This document shows positions 8,093-17,952 of a stretch of 64,000 bases of DNA, piece after piece (position 1 is the stretch's first letter; each line of letters begins with the position of its first letter). This stretch comes from Bacteriovoracaceae bacterium (GTDB lineage: Bacteria > Bdellovibrionota > Bacteriovoracia > Bacteriovoracales > Bacteriovoracaceae). Location: assembly GCA_947450475.1 (NCBI GenBank), contig CANFVK010000004.1, forward strand, positions 1 through 64,000, in the 5' to 3' direction. Below the pieces are notes generated by a model, which saw only the letters and a list, made by a program, of their open reading frames with translations, had not been told where the DNA came from and made no database searches. Both the position numbers and the translations under genes were made by a program.

Positions 8093-10117
8093 TCAAAGCA
8101 GAATTCTTAAGTCAGTGATAGTTTTAATTTCATCGCGAATTTTCGCGGCGTCTTCAAACCGCAAATCCTTTGACGCTTCCTTCATTAATTTTTTGAGATC
8201 CACAATTCTGGCATCCAGTGCTTCTGCAGATAATTTTGTGACTTCAATTTTCTTTTTATCTGCTTTACCTTTTCTAGCTCCTCGAAGCGTTTCAATTACT
8301 CCCCCACTAACTGCTTTTTTTATTGTTTTTGGAATGATTCCATTTTTCATATTAAATTCTTTTTGAATTTTTCGTCTTCTTTCAGTTTCACTAATGGCAC
8401 GTTTCATACTTTCGGTCATTTTATAAGCGTAGAGAATAACTCGACCTTCAGCATTTCGCGCAGCTCGACCGATAGTTTGTATAAGTGAACGTTCTGATCT
8501 TAGAAACCCTTCTTTATCTGCATCTAAAATTCCAACTAAAGCAACTTCGGGAATATCTAATCCCTCACGCAAAAGATTGATTCCGATAAGAACATCAAAC
8601 TCTCCAAGTCTCAAATCGCGTAGAATTTCCATTCTTTCAAGGGTGTCAATATCTGAGTGAAGATAGCGAACTTTAATGGCATTGGCACTATAGTATTTGG
8701 TTAACTCTTCCGCTAGTTTTTTGGTCAATGTTGTAATTAGAACTCGATATCCTTTTTTGATGGTTTCTCGAGTTTCAATTAAAAGATCATCAACCTGAGT
8801 TTCAGCACTACGTACTTCAATTTCAGGATCTAATAGGCCGGTTGGACGAATGACCTGTTCAACATATTCTCCATTAGTTTTTTCCAACTCAAAATTGCCA
8901 GGCGTTGCTGAAACGTAAAGAGTTAACTCTTGCCTAGATTCAAATTCTTCAAATTTAAGTGGACGATTATCTAACGCAGAAGGGAGTCTAAAACCATAGT
9001 TAACTAAATTTTCTTTGCGGGCGCGATCTCCACGGTACATTCCACCTACTTGAGAAACAGTAATATGAGACTCATCTATAATCATTAAAAAATTTTTATC
9101 AAAGTAATCTATCAGTGTTGGAGGAGGATCGCCCGGTCTTGCACCAGTTAAATGCCTAGAGTAATTCTCAATCCCTGAACAAAAACCCAACTCTTCCATT
9201 AATTCTAAATCATACAAAGTTCGCTGTTCAATTCTTTGTCGCTCTAGTAGTTTCTCACTAGCTATAAAATCTGCTATTCTTTGGCGTAATTCTATTTTTA
9301 TTGCAGCAATTGCTTCCTTCATCCTATCGGCACTAACGACGTAATGAGATTTGGGATAAATTGTTTCTTTTTTTAGTTGATTGAGAACCTTGCCTCGAAG
9401 AGGATCAATAATTGAAATCGAATCCACTTCATCTCCAAAAAATTCAACTCTGACTACGTTGCTATCTTCATGTGCTGGAAAAACTTCAACCACATCGCCA
9501 CGGACTCTAAAACATCCTCTGGCAAAATCTATATCATTTCTCTCGTATTGAATTTCAACTAACGTCTTTAAAAAATCATCTCGATCTAGCGTTTCTCCAA
9601 CTTCTATAAGTGCTTTCATTGAAGAATATTCCTCTTTAGCGCCAATTCCATAAATGCATGAAACTGACGCAACAACAATGACATCCTCTCTCTCGATTAA
9701 ACTACGAGTAGCGCTATGCCGCAGCTTCTCAATTTCGTCATTTACGGCCGAATCTTTTTCAATGTAAGTATCTGTCCCTGCCATGTAAGCTTCGGGCTGA
9801 TAATAATCGTAGTAGGAAACAAAATATTCGACAGCATTGTGAGGAAAAAATTCTTTAAATTCTGAATATAATTGTGCAGCTAGTGTTTTATTGTGGGCCA
9901 GGACTAAAGTTTTTTTGCCTAAAGATTGTATGACATTGGCCATAGTAAAAGTTTTTCCAGAACCAGTAACTCCCAGAAGTGTTTGTTTATTTTTACCTTC
10001 ATTAAACCCCTTAATTATTTCGGCAATAGCCTTTGGTTGATCTCCGCCAGGATCAAATGGATTAACCAAATTAAAGATTGCAGAATCATTTTTTTTAAGA
10101 GATTTTTCTTTATTCAT
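8093..10117 (-). CDS. uvrB: Excinuclease ABC subunit B
   Basis: UvrB is the damage-verifying helicase-like subunit of nucleotide excision repair, working with UvrA and UvrC. At 674 residues it is standard length. Walker [10 protein letters not shown] is at about 48-56, the damage-binding beta-hairpin [10 protein letters not shown] near 100, then helicase motifs including DESH, SATPG and the TIGRAARN motif VI. The C-terminal UVR domain ([22 protein letters not shown]) binds UvrC. It is divergently arranged with lysA, with just 26 bases between the two ATGs, so any promoter must overlap coding sequence. uvrA and uvrC are not in this window. Confidence 0.98.
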   Translation of the reverse strand: MNKEKSLKKNDSAIFNLVNPFDPGGDQPKAIAEIIKGFNEGKNKQTLLGVTGSGKTFTMANVIQSLGKKTLVLAHNKTLAAQLYSEFKEFFPHNAVEYFVSYYDYYQPEAYMAGTDTYIEKDSAVNDEIEKLRHSATRSLIEREDVIVVASVSCIYGIGAKEEYSSMKALIEVGETLDRDDFLKTLVEIQYERNDIDFARGCFRVRGDVVEVFPAHEDSNVVRVEFFGDEVDSISIIDPLRGKVLNQLKKETIYPKSHYVVSADRMKEAIAAIKIELRQRIADFIASEKLLERQRIEQRTLYDLELMEELGFCSGIENYSRHLTGARPGDPPPTLIDYFDKNFLMIIDESHITVSQVGGMYRGDRARKENLVNYGFRLPSALDNRPLKFEEFESRQELTLYVSATPGNFELEKTNGEYVEQVIRPTGLLDPEIEVRSAETQVDDLLIETRETIKKGYRVLITTLTKKLAEELTKYYSANAIKVRYLHSDIDTLERMEILRDLRLGEFDVLIGINLLREGLDIPEVALVGILDADKEGFLRSERSLIQTIGRAARNAEGRVILYAYKMTESMKRAISETERRRKIQKEFNMKNGIIPKTIKKAVSGGVIETLRGARKGKADKKKIEVTKLSAEALDARIVDLKKLMKEASKDLRFEDAAKIRDEIKTITDLRILL

Positions 10118-10143
10118 AAAGCTTTTCGACCTAGGATATTGCT

Positions 10144-11376
10144 ATGAAAAATATACTCCCATCCCCATTGCAATTCAAAAAAAATAAACTTACCTTTGAT
10201 GGCGTTTTACTTGAATCCATTGCTCAAAAGCTCCCCACTCCCTTTTACCTATACAGCCAAAAAACGTTGGATAGTTATTTTAAAAGCTTTACTCAATCAG
10301 CAAAAGCTCACAAAATTAACAATCCTTTAGTCTGTTATGCAGTAAAAGCTAACTCAAATATTGAGGTACTAAAGAGATTAAAAGATCTTGGAAGTGGCGC
10401 AGATGTTGTATCAGTTGGCGAATTAAAAAAAGCAATTAAGGCGGGCATTCCTCCAGAAAAAATTGTCTTTTCTGGAGTTGCTAAAACCAAAGATGAAATC
10501 TTATTTGCTCTTAAATGTGGCAAGTCTGGAATATATTCTTTTAATGTTGAATCTATTGAAGAATTAATTTTGATTAATGATTTAGCTAAAAGTATCAAGA
10601 AAAAAGCCAGGGTTGCTTTCAGATTGAATCCTCAAGTTCATGCGAAAACTCACAAGCACATCTCAACGGGTAACAAGACTCACAAGTTTGGTTTATTAAA
10701 AGCAGATATTCAAGAAGCTGTAGCCGTAACAGAATTTTGGACTCATACCAACTTAGTGGGATTATCAGTCCACATCGGCTCTCAACTAACTGATATGAAA
10801 GCTACTGTTTCAGCAATCAAAGAGCTTGCCAATTTAGCATTGGATATAAACTTACCGATCGAATTTTTAGATGTTGGCGGAGGACTTGGAATTGACTATA
10901 CCCATAAAGAAAGAAGCAAGCTGGCTTCGATTGATTATTACATGCAAACCGTTTCCATGGCCCTTGAGCAATTTTATTTTAGTAAATCATCTATACTAAT
11001 CAAGCCTCGTATCGTGTTTGAGCCAGGTCGAATTTTGGTTGGCAAGATGGGCGTACTTGTCTCACGCGTAGTGAGAACAAAAACAAGCGATAATTGTCAT
11101 TTTACTATTATTGATGCGGGCATGAATGATCTCATTCGTCCTGCTCTTTACGAAGCTCATCATGAAGTTTTGCCTGCAACCAAATCTGCAAAATTGATCA
11201 CCACTGATATCGTAGGTCCAATTTGCGAAACCGCTGATTGCTTTGGAACAAAACGCAAGCTTCCTTCGCTTACCTCTGGAGATTTGGTGGTAATAGACAA
11301 TGCTGGTGCGTATGGAAGAACGATGGCTTCCAATTATAATGAACGTTCATTGGCCGCTGAAATCTTTTTTAGATAA
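10144..11376 (+). CDS. lysA: Diaminopimelate decarboxylase
   Basis: LysA converts meso-diaminopimelate to L-lysine, the last step of lysine synthesis, using pyridoxal phosphate. The 410-residue sequence has the PLP lysine K68 in CYAVKANSN, the LSVHIGSQL strand, the phosphate-binding LDVGGGLG turn, the FEPGR motif, and a C-terminal GPICETADCFG segment supplying the catalytic Cys of the partner subunit. These fit LysA better than ornithine or arginine decarboxylases. TAGGA just upstream of the ATG serves as ribosome binding site. It is divergent from uvrB and converges on the nitroreductase gene nine bases beyond its stop. Confidence 0.97.
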   Translation: MKNILPSPLQFKKNKLTFDGVLLESIAQKLPTPFYLYSQKTLDSYFKSFTQSAKAHKINNPLVCYAVKANSNIEVLKRLKDLGSGADVVSVGELKKAIKAGIPPEKIVFSGVAKTKDEILFALKCGKSGIYSFNVESIEELILINDLAKSIKKKARVAFRLNPQVHAKTHKHISTGNKTHKFGLLKADIQEAVAVTEFWTHTNLVGLSVHIGSQLTDMKATVSAIKELANLALDINLPIEFLDVGGGLGIDYTHKERSKLASIDYYMQTVSMALEQFYFSKSSILIKPRIVFEPGRILVGKMGVLVSRVVRTKTSDNCHFTIIDAGMNDLIRPALYEAHHEVLPATKSAKLITTDIVGPICETADCFGTKRKLPSLTSGDLVVIDNAGAYGRTMASNYNERSLAAEIFFR

Positions 11377-11385
11377 TAAAAAATT

Positions 11386-12180
11386 TTAGAGAGTTTTTAT
11401 AAACTGTTCTCTCGGAAAGCGAACTCGAGGTCCATAAAGACCACCTTCGGCCCTTTTTCCAGCACCTACAATCATTACAATTGTTTCGTTTCTATTTAGT
11501 TTCATGGCTTTTTTTACTCTACAGGCATCAAAACCCTCCATAGGACAGGTATCGTAACCATAAGAGCGAAATGCAAGCATCAAATTTTCACATGCCAATG
11601 CACAGGATTTTACAGACCAAACTAAAAGCCCAAAACTACTTATTGGATCTCTAGGAACAACTTTAAAAATACCAACAAGATTATTAAAGACCCATTTGAA
11701 GGGAGTTAAGACATTTAAAGGGCCAACGGTATAAACAAAAGGAGCAATTTTTTTATAATACAGAAGGGCGGACTTGGGTGTCTCTATCGGAAGAGATTTG
11801 AATGTTTGCAGCATTTGCTTACAATGCTCTTTCCAGCTCGAAGGATTAGCAACGCATACAATCAGTTCTGCTGCCGTAGAGGCCGCAGGTTGAGAAAAAC
11901 AAGCATAAGAGATTTCTTTTTTCATTTCTTCATTTTTAATTCTATAAAATTTCCAAGTTTGAAGATTTGAAGAATTTGGTGCCAATAAAGCAAGATCTAA
12001 GCAAGCCTCTACAACGTTATCTGGTATTTTTTCAGGAGTAAATTTTCGCACCGACCGGCGAGCGTTAGCCAGTTTGGAAAACTCTTCAGGAGAGAAATAA
12101 TCTGCTCCCTCTTTTTGAAAAGCATCGTTGCCATTGAAAGATCCATTCATTTCAGTAAAAACATTTTTTTGATCACTCAT
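11386..12180 (-). CDS. Nitroreductase-family FMN flavoprotein
   Basis: A 264-residue member of the nitroreductase superfamily, dimeric FMN enzymes using NAD(P)H. The N-terminal ANARRSVRKFTPEKIPDNVV and LLAPNSSNLQTWKFYRI are the classic FMN-binding segments, and the C-terminal block DTCPMEGFDACRVKKAMKL plus IVMIVGAGKR closes the fold. The physiological substrate cannot be read from sequence; related enzymes reduce nitro groups, quinones or flavins, or act in oxidative cofactor chemistry. It starts two bases after cysS ends, so it is probably co-transcribed with carD and cysS upstream. It is slightly longer than typical because of an N-terminal extension of about 35 residues. Confidence 0.9.
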   Translation of the reverse strand: MSDQKNVFTEMNGSFNGNDAFQKEGADYFSPEEFSKLANARRSVRKFTPEKIPDNVVEACLDLALLAPNSSNLQTWKFYRIKNEEMKKEISYACFSQPAASTAAELIVCVANPSSWKEHCKQMLQTFKSLPIETPKSALLYYKKIAPFVYTVGPLNVLTPFKWVFNNLVGIFKVVPRDPISSFGLLVWSVKSCALACENLMLAFRSYGYDTCPMEGFDACRVKKAMKLNRNETIVMIVGAGKRAEGGLYGPRVRFPREQFIKTL

Positions 12181-12182
12181 AA

Positions 12183-13625
12183 TTATTTATAGCTCCAACT
12201 TACACTGCCATCTGGGTTATCTTTTACCGAAACACCTAATTCATTTAATCGATTTCTAATTTCATCTGATCGGGCCCAATTTTTTGAAGAGCGAGCTTCT
12301 TTTCTTTCCTCTACAAGCATTTGTATCTCTAATTCATTTTGTCCATCAGTTGAACCTGTAAGATTTTTCCTTGCATGATTGAGTTCACTTAGAATCTTTT
12401 CTGGATGATCATGAATGAGACCTGTTGATAACTTAACTAATTCTACACATTTTATAACTTCATTCAAATATTGACTAGAAACCCCCATTTTAATCTGGCG
12501 GTTAAAATCCTTAATCACGCCAAAAAAATGTCCAAGAGCTCCTGGAATGTTGAAGTCATTGGCGAGTTCAGTTCTAATGGATTCAAAGCTCTCAGATATT
12601 TTTTTTACTTCTTCTAGGTCTTCTTGAGAGGAGGCTTTTGATTTATTTAGCAAGATAACAAATTCATGAATTCGTTCCATTTCCGTTATAGCTTTAGAAA
12701 TCGATTCCTCTGTCCAATCTAGTTTCGAACGATAATGAACTGAAAGCAGAATGTGGCGCAATATTGCACCAGAATATGTCTCAACAAACTTTCTAATCGT
12801 CACGACATTACCCAAAGATTTTGACATTTTGATAGAGCCAAAATTTAAAAATTCATTATGGGCCCATACCTTACAAAACAAACAACCATTGGCCGCTTCA
12901 GATTGTGCAATTTCATTTTCATGATGAGGAAATTGCAAATCCACGCCGCCGTGATGAATATCTATCGTTTTACCTAACCATTTTTTTGCCATTGCAGAAC
13001 ATTCAATATGCCAACCAGGACGCCCCTTTCCCCAAGGTGAATCCCAAGAAGGTTCGCCTACTTTCGCAGGTTTCCACAAAACAAAATCAGAAGGATGCTT
13101 TTTATGTCCGTCCACTTCTACTCTTATCCCGTGCTGAAGTGACTCGAGCTGAACTTTAGAAAGCTTTCCATAATCCTTAAATTTAGGAACATGATAAAGA
13201 ACTTCCCCATCTACGACATATCCAAAGCCGTTTTTGATCAACTCCTCAATCATAGAAATAATTTCAGGTATCGTCTCTGAGACTTTCGGGGTGTGAGTTG
13301 CGGGTAGCATTGCTAACGAGTTCATATCTTGCTCGCACTCTTTGACAAAGCGAGCAGCATATTCAATAGCATCGGCCTTCATTTCGTTAGCTCGCTCTAT
13401 AATTTTATCATCAACATCGGTATAGTTTCTTACAAAATTAACTTTATAGCCTAGGGCCATTAACACACGATGAATAAGATCTCCAACCACTAACGCTCTG
13501 GCATTTCCGACGTGCAAGAAATCGTAAGTTGTGGGTCCACAAGAATAAAATTTAACTTCGTTTTGAGTGATAGGTTGAAAAATTTCTTTTTGACGAGTGA
13601 GATTATTAAAAAGTTTTATTTCCAT
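12183..13625 (-). CDS. cysS: Cysteinyl-tRNA synthetase
   Basis: CysS charges tRNA-Cys. The 480-residue class I synthetase has the CGPTTYDFLHVGNAR segment, containing the HIGH-like HVGN motif and the first zinc Cys, a downstream WHIECSAM and HHGGVDLQFPHHENE block with other zinc ligands, and the KMSKSLGN loop. The C-terminal DALR-type helical domain and basic tail are complete. A hairpin lies between its start and the upstream carD gene 56 bases away, and the nitroreductase gene starts two bases after its stop, suggesting a carD-cysS-nitroreductase transcript. The ATG at 13625 gives the canonical MEIKLFNNLTRQKE start. Confidence 0.98.
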   Translation of the reverse strand: MEIKLFNNLTRQKEIFQPITQNEVKFYSCGPTTYDFLHVGNARALVVGDLIHRVLMALGYKVNFVRNYTDVDDKIIERANEMKADAIEYAARFVKECEQDMNSLAMLPATHTPKVSETIPEIISMIEELIKNGFGYVVDGEVLYHVPKFKDYGKLSKVQLESLQHGIRVEVDGHKKHPSDFVLWKPAKVGEPSWDSPWGKGRPGWHIECSAMAKKWLGKTIDIHHGGVDLQFPHHENEIAQSEAANGCLFCKVWAHNEFLNFGSIKMSKSLGNVVTIRKFVETYSGAILRHILLSVHYRSKLDWTEESISKAITEMERIHEFVILLNKSKASSQEDLEEVKKISESFESIRTELANDFNIPGALGHFFGVIKDFNRQIKMGVSSQYLNEVIKCVELVKLSTGLIHDHPEKILSELNHARKNLTGSTDGQNELEIQMLVEERKEARSSKNWARSDEIRNRLNELGVSVKDNPDGSVSWSYK

Positions 13626-13643
13626 GCTCTGATTCCCAACGAA

Positions 13644-13680
13644 CTCTTAGTTTTACTACTGGGATAGTCTAACATAAGAG
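13644..13680 (-). other. Hairpin in the carD-cysS spacer
   Basis: CTCTTA (13644-13649) pairs with TAAGAG (13675-13680), continuing with GTT/AAC across a one-base bulge, and an inner ACTA/TAGT pair closes a CTGGGA loop. The structure begins one base after the carD stop codon. No T-run follows on the minus strand, so it is not a standard terminator. It could be a processing or stability element that sets carD and cysS levels apart. Confidence 0.4.
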
Positions 13681-13681
13681 C

Positions 13682-14155
13682 CTATTGGAAATAAGAATTA
13701 ATTTTTTCGTTGATCGAGTTTTTGTCTAGTTTATTTGATAGAGAAAACTCTTGGGCCAGTAATTCTCTGCACTGATCTAACATTTTCTTTTCACCAAAAC
13801 TCAATACTTTTTTATCTTTCAGTAAAAACAATTGTCTTAAGACTTCAGCTATCTCTATTACAGAACCTGTCTTGATTTTGGCAGAATATTCTCTATAACG
13901 TCTATTCCAGGTCGAATTATCAACTTTTATATTGTGATCTGTTAAAAGTTTATAAACTTCTTCAACTTCATCAGTATTAACTAAACCTCGAACACCATTT
14001 TCACTATCTGTGGGAACCATTACGGTCATTCCATTGGCAAGAATTTTGATGATATAAAAAGTTTTTTTCTGGGAGCCAACTTCTCTTTCTTCAATGTCGC
14101 AAATCTGGCCGACACCATGTCCGGGACAGACCGCATATTCACCGATTGAAAACAT
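13682..14155 (-). CDS. carD: CarD/CdnL-family RNA polymerase-binding regulator
   Basis: A 157-residue global transcription factor of the CarD_CdnL_TRCF family, which binds the RNA polymerase beta subunit and stabilises open complexes at rRNA and other promoters. The N-terminal Tudor-like domain is clear (FSIGEYAVCPGHGVGQI, then YYIIKILANGMTVMVP-like strands). The helical DNA-contacting domain carries the conserved W83 in STWNRRYREYSAKI. The ATG is preceded by GGAGGTC. About 200 bases upstream, beyond its likely promoter, stands the ndk terminator, so carD heads its own unit. Such proteins are common in delta-type proteobacteria, actinobacteria and firmicutes. Confidence 0.93.
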   Translation of the reverse strand: MFSIGEYAVCPGHGVGQICDIEEREVGSQKKTFYIIKILANGMTVMVPTDSENGVRGLVNTDEVEEVYKLLTDHNIKVDNSTWNRRYREYSAKIKTGSVIEIAEVLRQLFLLKDKKVLSFGEKKMLDQCRELLAQEFSLSNKLDKNSINEKINSYFQ

Positions 14156-14360
14156 TTAGACCTCCAATAAACAAAGTACTTCGACAATATAACGCACTGG
14201 CTCTTCGAGAACAATAATCCCTGAAATTTCTACACACTAAGCTTATAATTTGACGATTTTGAGGTAAGAAGCCCCGTTTTTTTCAATTTTAGCAACATGC
14301 CCTAACTAAATGTTCGTTTATGCACGACGAATGCCAAAAATAAGATGAAATTAGACCAAA

Positions 14361-14385
14361 AAAAAGGCCCTCAAGGGGCCTTTTT
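14361..14385 (-). terminator. Intrinsic terminator after ndk (sucC-sucD-ndk)
   Basis: A perfect 10-bp stem, AAAAAGGCCC (14361-14370) with GGGCCTTTTT (14376-14385), and a five-base loop starts six bases after the ndk stop. On the minus strand it is followed by an extended T-run. The stem is flanked by A and T tracts on both sides, so it could act in both directions, but only ndk ends here. Confidence 0.9.
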
Positions 14386-14390
14386 ATCCA

Positions 14391-14813
14391 CTAGAATCTT
14401 GGTAAAACTTCGTTTTTATCGAAGAAATAATTGATCTCTCTTTCGGCCGAAGCTAAAGAATCAGATCCATGAACTGCATTGGCTTCAATTGATTTAGCAT
14501 AGAGCTTTCTAAGTGTCCCGTCTTCTGCATTGGCCGGATTAGTTGCACCCATAATTTTTCTATTTTTTTCTACCGCGTTTTCTCCTTCAAGTACCATAAG
14601 AACCACTGGGCCTTCAGTCATGAATCCAACAAGAGATCCAAAAAATGGACGCTCTTTGTGTTCAATGTAGAATCCCTCAGCTTTTTCTTTAGATAAGTGA
14701 GTTAGCTTCAAAGCAGAAATTCTTAGCCCTTCTTTTTCAAAACGAGCAACAATGTTTCCAATGTTATTGTCTGCTACTGCATTTGGCTTAATAATTGAAA
14801 ATGTTCTTTCCAT
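14391..14813 (-). CDS. ndk: Nucleoside diphosphate kinase
   Basis: Ndk equalises nucleoside triphosphate pools by transferring the gamma phosphate through a phospho-histidine. The 140-residue sequence is complete: SIIKPNAV near the start, the [18 protein letters not shown] substrate loop, and active-site H115 in ANAVHGSDS. It starts 30 bases after sucD and ends just before a strong terminator, so it is the last gene of a sucC-sucD-ndk operon. That pairing makes sense biochemically: succinyl-CoA synthetase produces ATP or GTP, which Ndk interconverts. Confidence 0.98.
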   Translation of the reverse strand: MERTFSIIKPNAVADNNIGNIVARFEKEGLRISALKLTHLSKEKAEGFYIEHKERPFFGSLVGFMTEGPVVLMVLEGENAVEKNRKIMGATNPANAEDGTLRKLYAKSIEANAVHGSDSLASAEREINYFFDKNEVLPRF

Positions 14814-14843
14814 AATAATATCTCCGGTTAAAAATAATAAATT

Positions 14844-15716
14844 CTATTTCAATGCTGCTTCTAATGTTTTTCCTAAGTCGGCCGGTGACCTTGAGATGTG
14901 AACTCCGCACTCTGCTAACACTTTAAATTTCGCTTCAGCAGTGTCGTCCCCTCCTGAAATAATCGCTCCGGCATGCCCCATTCTTTTTCCTTTGGGAGCC
15001 GCTGCACCAGCGATAAAACCAACGACTGGCTTTTTCATATTGGCTTTTATCCAATGAGCCGCTTCGGTTTCAGCAGAACCGCCAATTTCTCCAATCATAA
15101 TAACGGCATCGGTATCTGGATCTTTATTGAACATATCAAGTACGTCAATAAAGCTTGTACCATTTACAGGGTCACCGCCAATTCCAACACAAGTGGATTG
15201 GCCAATTCCTCGAACTGTTAACTGATGAACGGCTTCGTAAGTAAGGGTACCAGATCGAGAAATAATTCCAATGCGTCCAGGTAAATGAATATGGCCAGGC
15301 ATAATACCAATCTTGCACTCTCCTGGAGTGATAACTCCCGGACAATTTGGACCGATTAAACGGCATTCTGGACTTCGAGCAAGCGCTCCTTTAACTTTTA
15401 CCATATCAAGAATTGGAATACCTTCAGTTATACAAATGATGATAGGCATTTTTGAATCAATGCATTCTAAAATAGCATCTGCGGCAAACGGTGGTGGAAC
15501 AAAAATCATCGCCGCATTAGCTTGAGTTTTTTCTACCGCTTCCTTGACTGTATTAAAAACTGGAAACCCCTCGTGCACAGTTCCACCCTTACCTGGGGTA
15601 ACGCCACCAACTACATTTGTTCCGTATGCAGCAGATTGCTGTGTATGAAAAGTACCTTGCTTACCAGTTATTCCAATCGTTATTAAACGGGTTTTTTTAT
15701 TGATCATGATTGACAT
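14844..15716 (-). CDS. sucD: Succinyl-CoA synthetase, alpha subunit
   Basis: SucD forms the catalytic subunit that binds CoA and carries the phospho-histidine intermediate in the TCA-cycle step from succinyl-CoA to succinate. The 290 residues include the CoA-binding Rossmann start [50 protein letters not shown], and the active-site H248 in [10 protein letters not shown]. The first ATG (15716) is chosen because GGAG at the end of sucC lies seven bases upstream; a second ATG three codons later is less well placed. It is separated from sucC by only two bases. Confidence 0.98.
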   Translation of the reverse strand: MSIMINKKTRLITIGITGKQGTFHTQQSAAYGTNVVGGVTPGKGGTVHEGFPVFNTVKEAVEKTQANAAMIFVPPPFAADAILECIDSKMPIIICITEGIPILDMVKVKGALARSPECRLIGPNCPGVITPGECKIGIMPGHIHLPGRIGIISRSGTLTYEAVHQLTVRGIGQSTCVGIGGDPVNGTSFIDVLDMFNKDPDTDAVIMIGEIGGSAETEAAHWIKANMKKPVVGFIAGAAAPKGKRMGHAGAIISGGDDTAEAKFKVLAECGVHISRSPADLGKTLEAALK

Positions 15717-15718
15717 GA

Positions 15719-16885
15719 TTATGCTCCTTTTGTCGCAGCAACAACTTTAGCCGCAGCGTCTTCTAAGTCATTTGCAGCAGTTATTTTCAAGCCGGATTCG
15801 TTCAACATTTTTTTGCCAAGATCAACATTGGTTCCTTCAAGCCTTACCACTAGTGGAACATTGAGAGACACTGCTTTTGCTGCTGCGATAACTCCTTCAG
15901 CGATAATGTCACACTTCATAATACCCCCAAAAATATTAACCAATATGGCTTTTACATTTGGGTCGGATAAAATAATGCGAAAGGCTTGCTCAACTGCTTC
16001 CTTAGTAGCTCCTCCGCCGACATCAAGAAAATTTGCAGGAGTGCCTCCGTGAAGTTTGATGATATCAAGAGTTGACATAGCTAGACCTGCACCATTAACT
16101 AAGCAGCCTATGTTTCCGTCGAGCTCAATGTAAGATAAGCCATACTTAGACGCTTCAATTTCTTTTGCTGATTCTTCAGAAAGATCGCGATAAGCTTCTA
16201 TTTCGGGGTGTCTAAAAAGTGCATTTTCATCAAAATTTAATTTTGCATCTAAGGCAATAATTTGTCCTTCTTTGGTTAAAACTAAAGGATTAATTTCTGC
16301 GATAGTACAATCACAATTAGTGTAAAGCTCGTAAAGACCAGCAAAGAATTTATTGGCTTCTTTGATCTGCTCCCCCTTTAGACCTATGGCGTAAGCTAAC
16401 TTTCTTCCAATATATGGCTGATAACCAGTTGAAGGGTCAACCGCTACTTTGATAATCTTTTCAGGGTGATTATGGGCCACCTCTTCAATTTCAACTCCGC
16501 CTTCTTCCGATGCCATAAAAGTTATTTTAGATGTTGCTCTATCTAGCACAATTCCAAGATAGTATTCTTTCTGAATATTGCAGCCTTCTTCAATTAAGAG
16601 AGTTTGAACTTTTTTACCCTCTGGACCAGTTTGGTGAGTTACCAAAGTTTTACCTAGTATTTCATGAGCATAAGCCTTAACTTCATCTAAGCTTTTAGCA
16701 AGCTTTACTCCACCTGCTTTTCCCCGACCACCAGCATGAATCTGGGCCTTAACAACCCAAACAGATCCCGCAAGTTTTTTGGCGCCTTCGACCGCCTCGT
16801 CAACAGACTTAGCAACTTGACCATTTAAAACCTTAATGCCAAATTTGCGCATTAAATCTTTGGCCTGATACTCATGGACATTCAT
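15719..16885 (-). CDS. sucC: Succinyl-CoA synthetase, beta subunit
   Basis: SucC supplies the nucleotide-binding ATP-grasp subunit. The ATG at 16885 is preceded by AGGAG and gives the canonical start [16 protein letters not shown], for 388 residues, matching the family length; a longer in-frame reading to 16942 is not supported. The ATP-grasp region ([20 protein letters not shown]), EINPLVLT, and the C-terminal [15 protein letters not shown] and [10 protein letters not shown] blocks are all present. It heads the sucC-sucD-ndk operon. The 180 bases between this start and the divergent hydrolase gene must hold its promoter. Confidence 0.98.
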   Translation of the reverse strand: MNVHEYQAKDLMRKFGIKVLNGQVAKSVDEAVEGAKKLAGSVWVVKAQIHAGGRGKAGGVKLAKSLDEVKAYAHEILGKTLVTHQTGPEGKKVQTLLIEEGCNIQKEYYLGIVLDRATSKITFMASEEGGVEIEEVAHNHPEKIIKVAVDPSTGYQPYIGRKLAYAIGLKGEQIKEANKFFAGLYELYTNCDCTIAEINPLVLTKEGQIIALDAKLNFDENALFRHPEIEAYRDLSEESAKEIEASKYGLSYIELDGNIGCLVNGAGLAMSTLDIIKLHGGTPANFLDVGGGATKEAVEQAFRIILSDPNVKAILVNIFGGIMKCDIIAEGVIAAAKAVSLNVPLVVRLEGTNVDLGKKMLNESGLKITAANDLEDAAAKVVAATKGA

Positions 16886-17064
16886 AAAATCTCCTAAAAA
16901 ACAGAACTCATTTAATTGTGATTTTGAAATCGAGTTCATCATAATGGCGTAGCGTCTTTCCTTAAAGGAACGATGCCCAAATACTTGCTAATTAAGTAAA
17001 AAAAAACTAAAAATAAATTCGAGATTTAAATCCAGTTGCTGGCCATCGTTTCATGAGGATTACA

Positions 17065-17940
17065 ATGACAAAGAGATATTTCATCCTTGAACCTGCGCGC
17101 TTCATGTTAGATGGAGGTGCCATGTTTGGCATTATTCCCAAGCCATTGTGGAGTAAAGTTCACCCTGCAGATGAGCAAAACCGAATAGATCTAGCGTTAA
17201 GATTAGTGCTGATTCAAGATGAAGATCGCAATATTCTAATTGATACTGGCATTGGCGATTACCACGGTAATAAATTTGATGATCGCTTTGGAATAAGGGG
17301 AGAACAATCTCCCCTCGAAAAAGCACTCAATGAAATTGGTTTAAGTCCAGACCAAGTAACAGATTTGATTCTATCACATTTGCACTTTGATCACGTGGGT
17401 GGGATTAGTAAAATAGTAGATGGCAAGATTGAACCCGTTCTTAAAAATGCTACCATTCACCTACACAAATTACATTATGAATATTCTAAAAATCCAACCG
17501 AAAGGGATGCAGGCTCATTTCATGGCCAATATTTTAGTCCCGCGATAAAATGGTATCAAGAGCACAATAAAATTCACTTTCTCGATGAAATGCAAGGAGA
17601 AATTTTACCAGGTCTTTTTTATAAATGTTCGATGGGACATACACCCTATCTACTGCATGCTTATGATGAGAAAATTATTTATATGGCCGATCTCATTCCA
17701 ACTTCCAATCATGTTCACATCCCCTGGGTTATGGGTTATGACATTTCTCCTGGGGTAACTACCTTGGACAAACGACATTTTCTTAAATTTATCGCTGATA
17801 AAAACCTAACCATGATTTTTGAGCATGACCCCAACTTCTATGGTTCAACTGTAAAAGAAATGGAATCAGGAGATATACTTTGCCAGGAAAAATTTCCTAA
17901 AAAGCAGCCAACCGCATATGAAATATTTTCTTCAAATTAA
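17065..17940 (+). CDS. Metallo-beta-lactamase-fold hydrolase
   Basis: A 291-residue cytoplasmic protein with the metallo-beta-lactamase fold. The di-metal signature SHLHFDHVGG follows a strand ending ILIDTGIGD; later ligands fit MGHTPYLL, YMADLIPTS and MIFEHDPNF. This arrangement resembles the lactonase/AHL-lactonase and MBL quinoprotein-type branch, where substrates range from lactones to nucleotides or sulfur compounds. No signal peptide is present, so a periplasmic beta-lactamase is unlikely. The ATG at 17065 with GAGGA at 17055-17059 is preferred to the ATG 12 bases upstream. It is monocistronic and converges on the GYF_2 protein gene. Confidence 0.88.
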   Translation: MTKRYFILEPARFMLDGGAMFGIIPKPLWSKVHPADEQNRIDLALRLVLIQDEDRNILIDTGIGDYHGNKFDDRFGIRGEQSPLEKALNEIGLSPDQVTDLILSHLHFDHVGGISKIVDGKIEPVLKNATIHLHKLHYEYSKNPTERDAGSFHGQYFSPAIKWYQEHNKIHFLDEMQGEILPGLFYKCSMGHTPYLLHAYDEKIIYMADLIPTSNHVHIPWVMGYDISPGVTTLDKRHFLKFIADKNLTMIFEHDPNFYGSTVKEMESGDILCQEKFPKKQPTAYEIFSSN

Positions 17941-17952
17941 CTGATCTTATAA

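Noticed and set aside
14973..15525. Frames on the plus strand over sucD
   Set aside because: Antisense to a clear SucD; composition follows its reverse complement.
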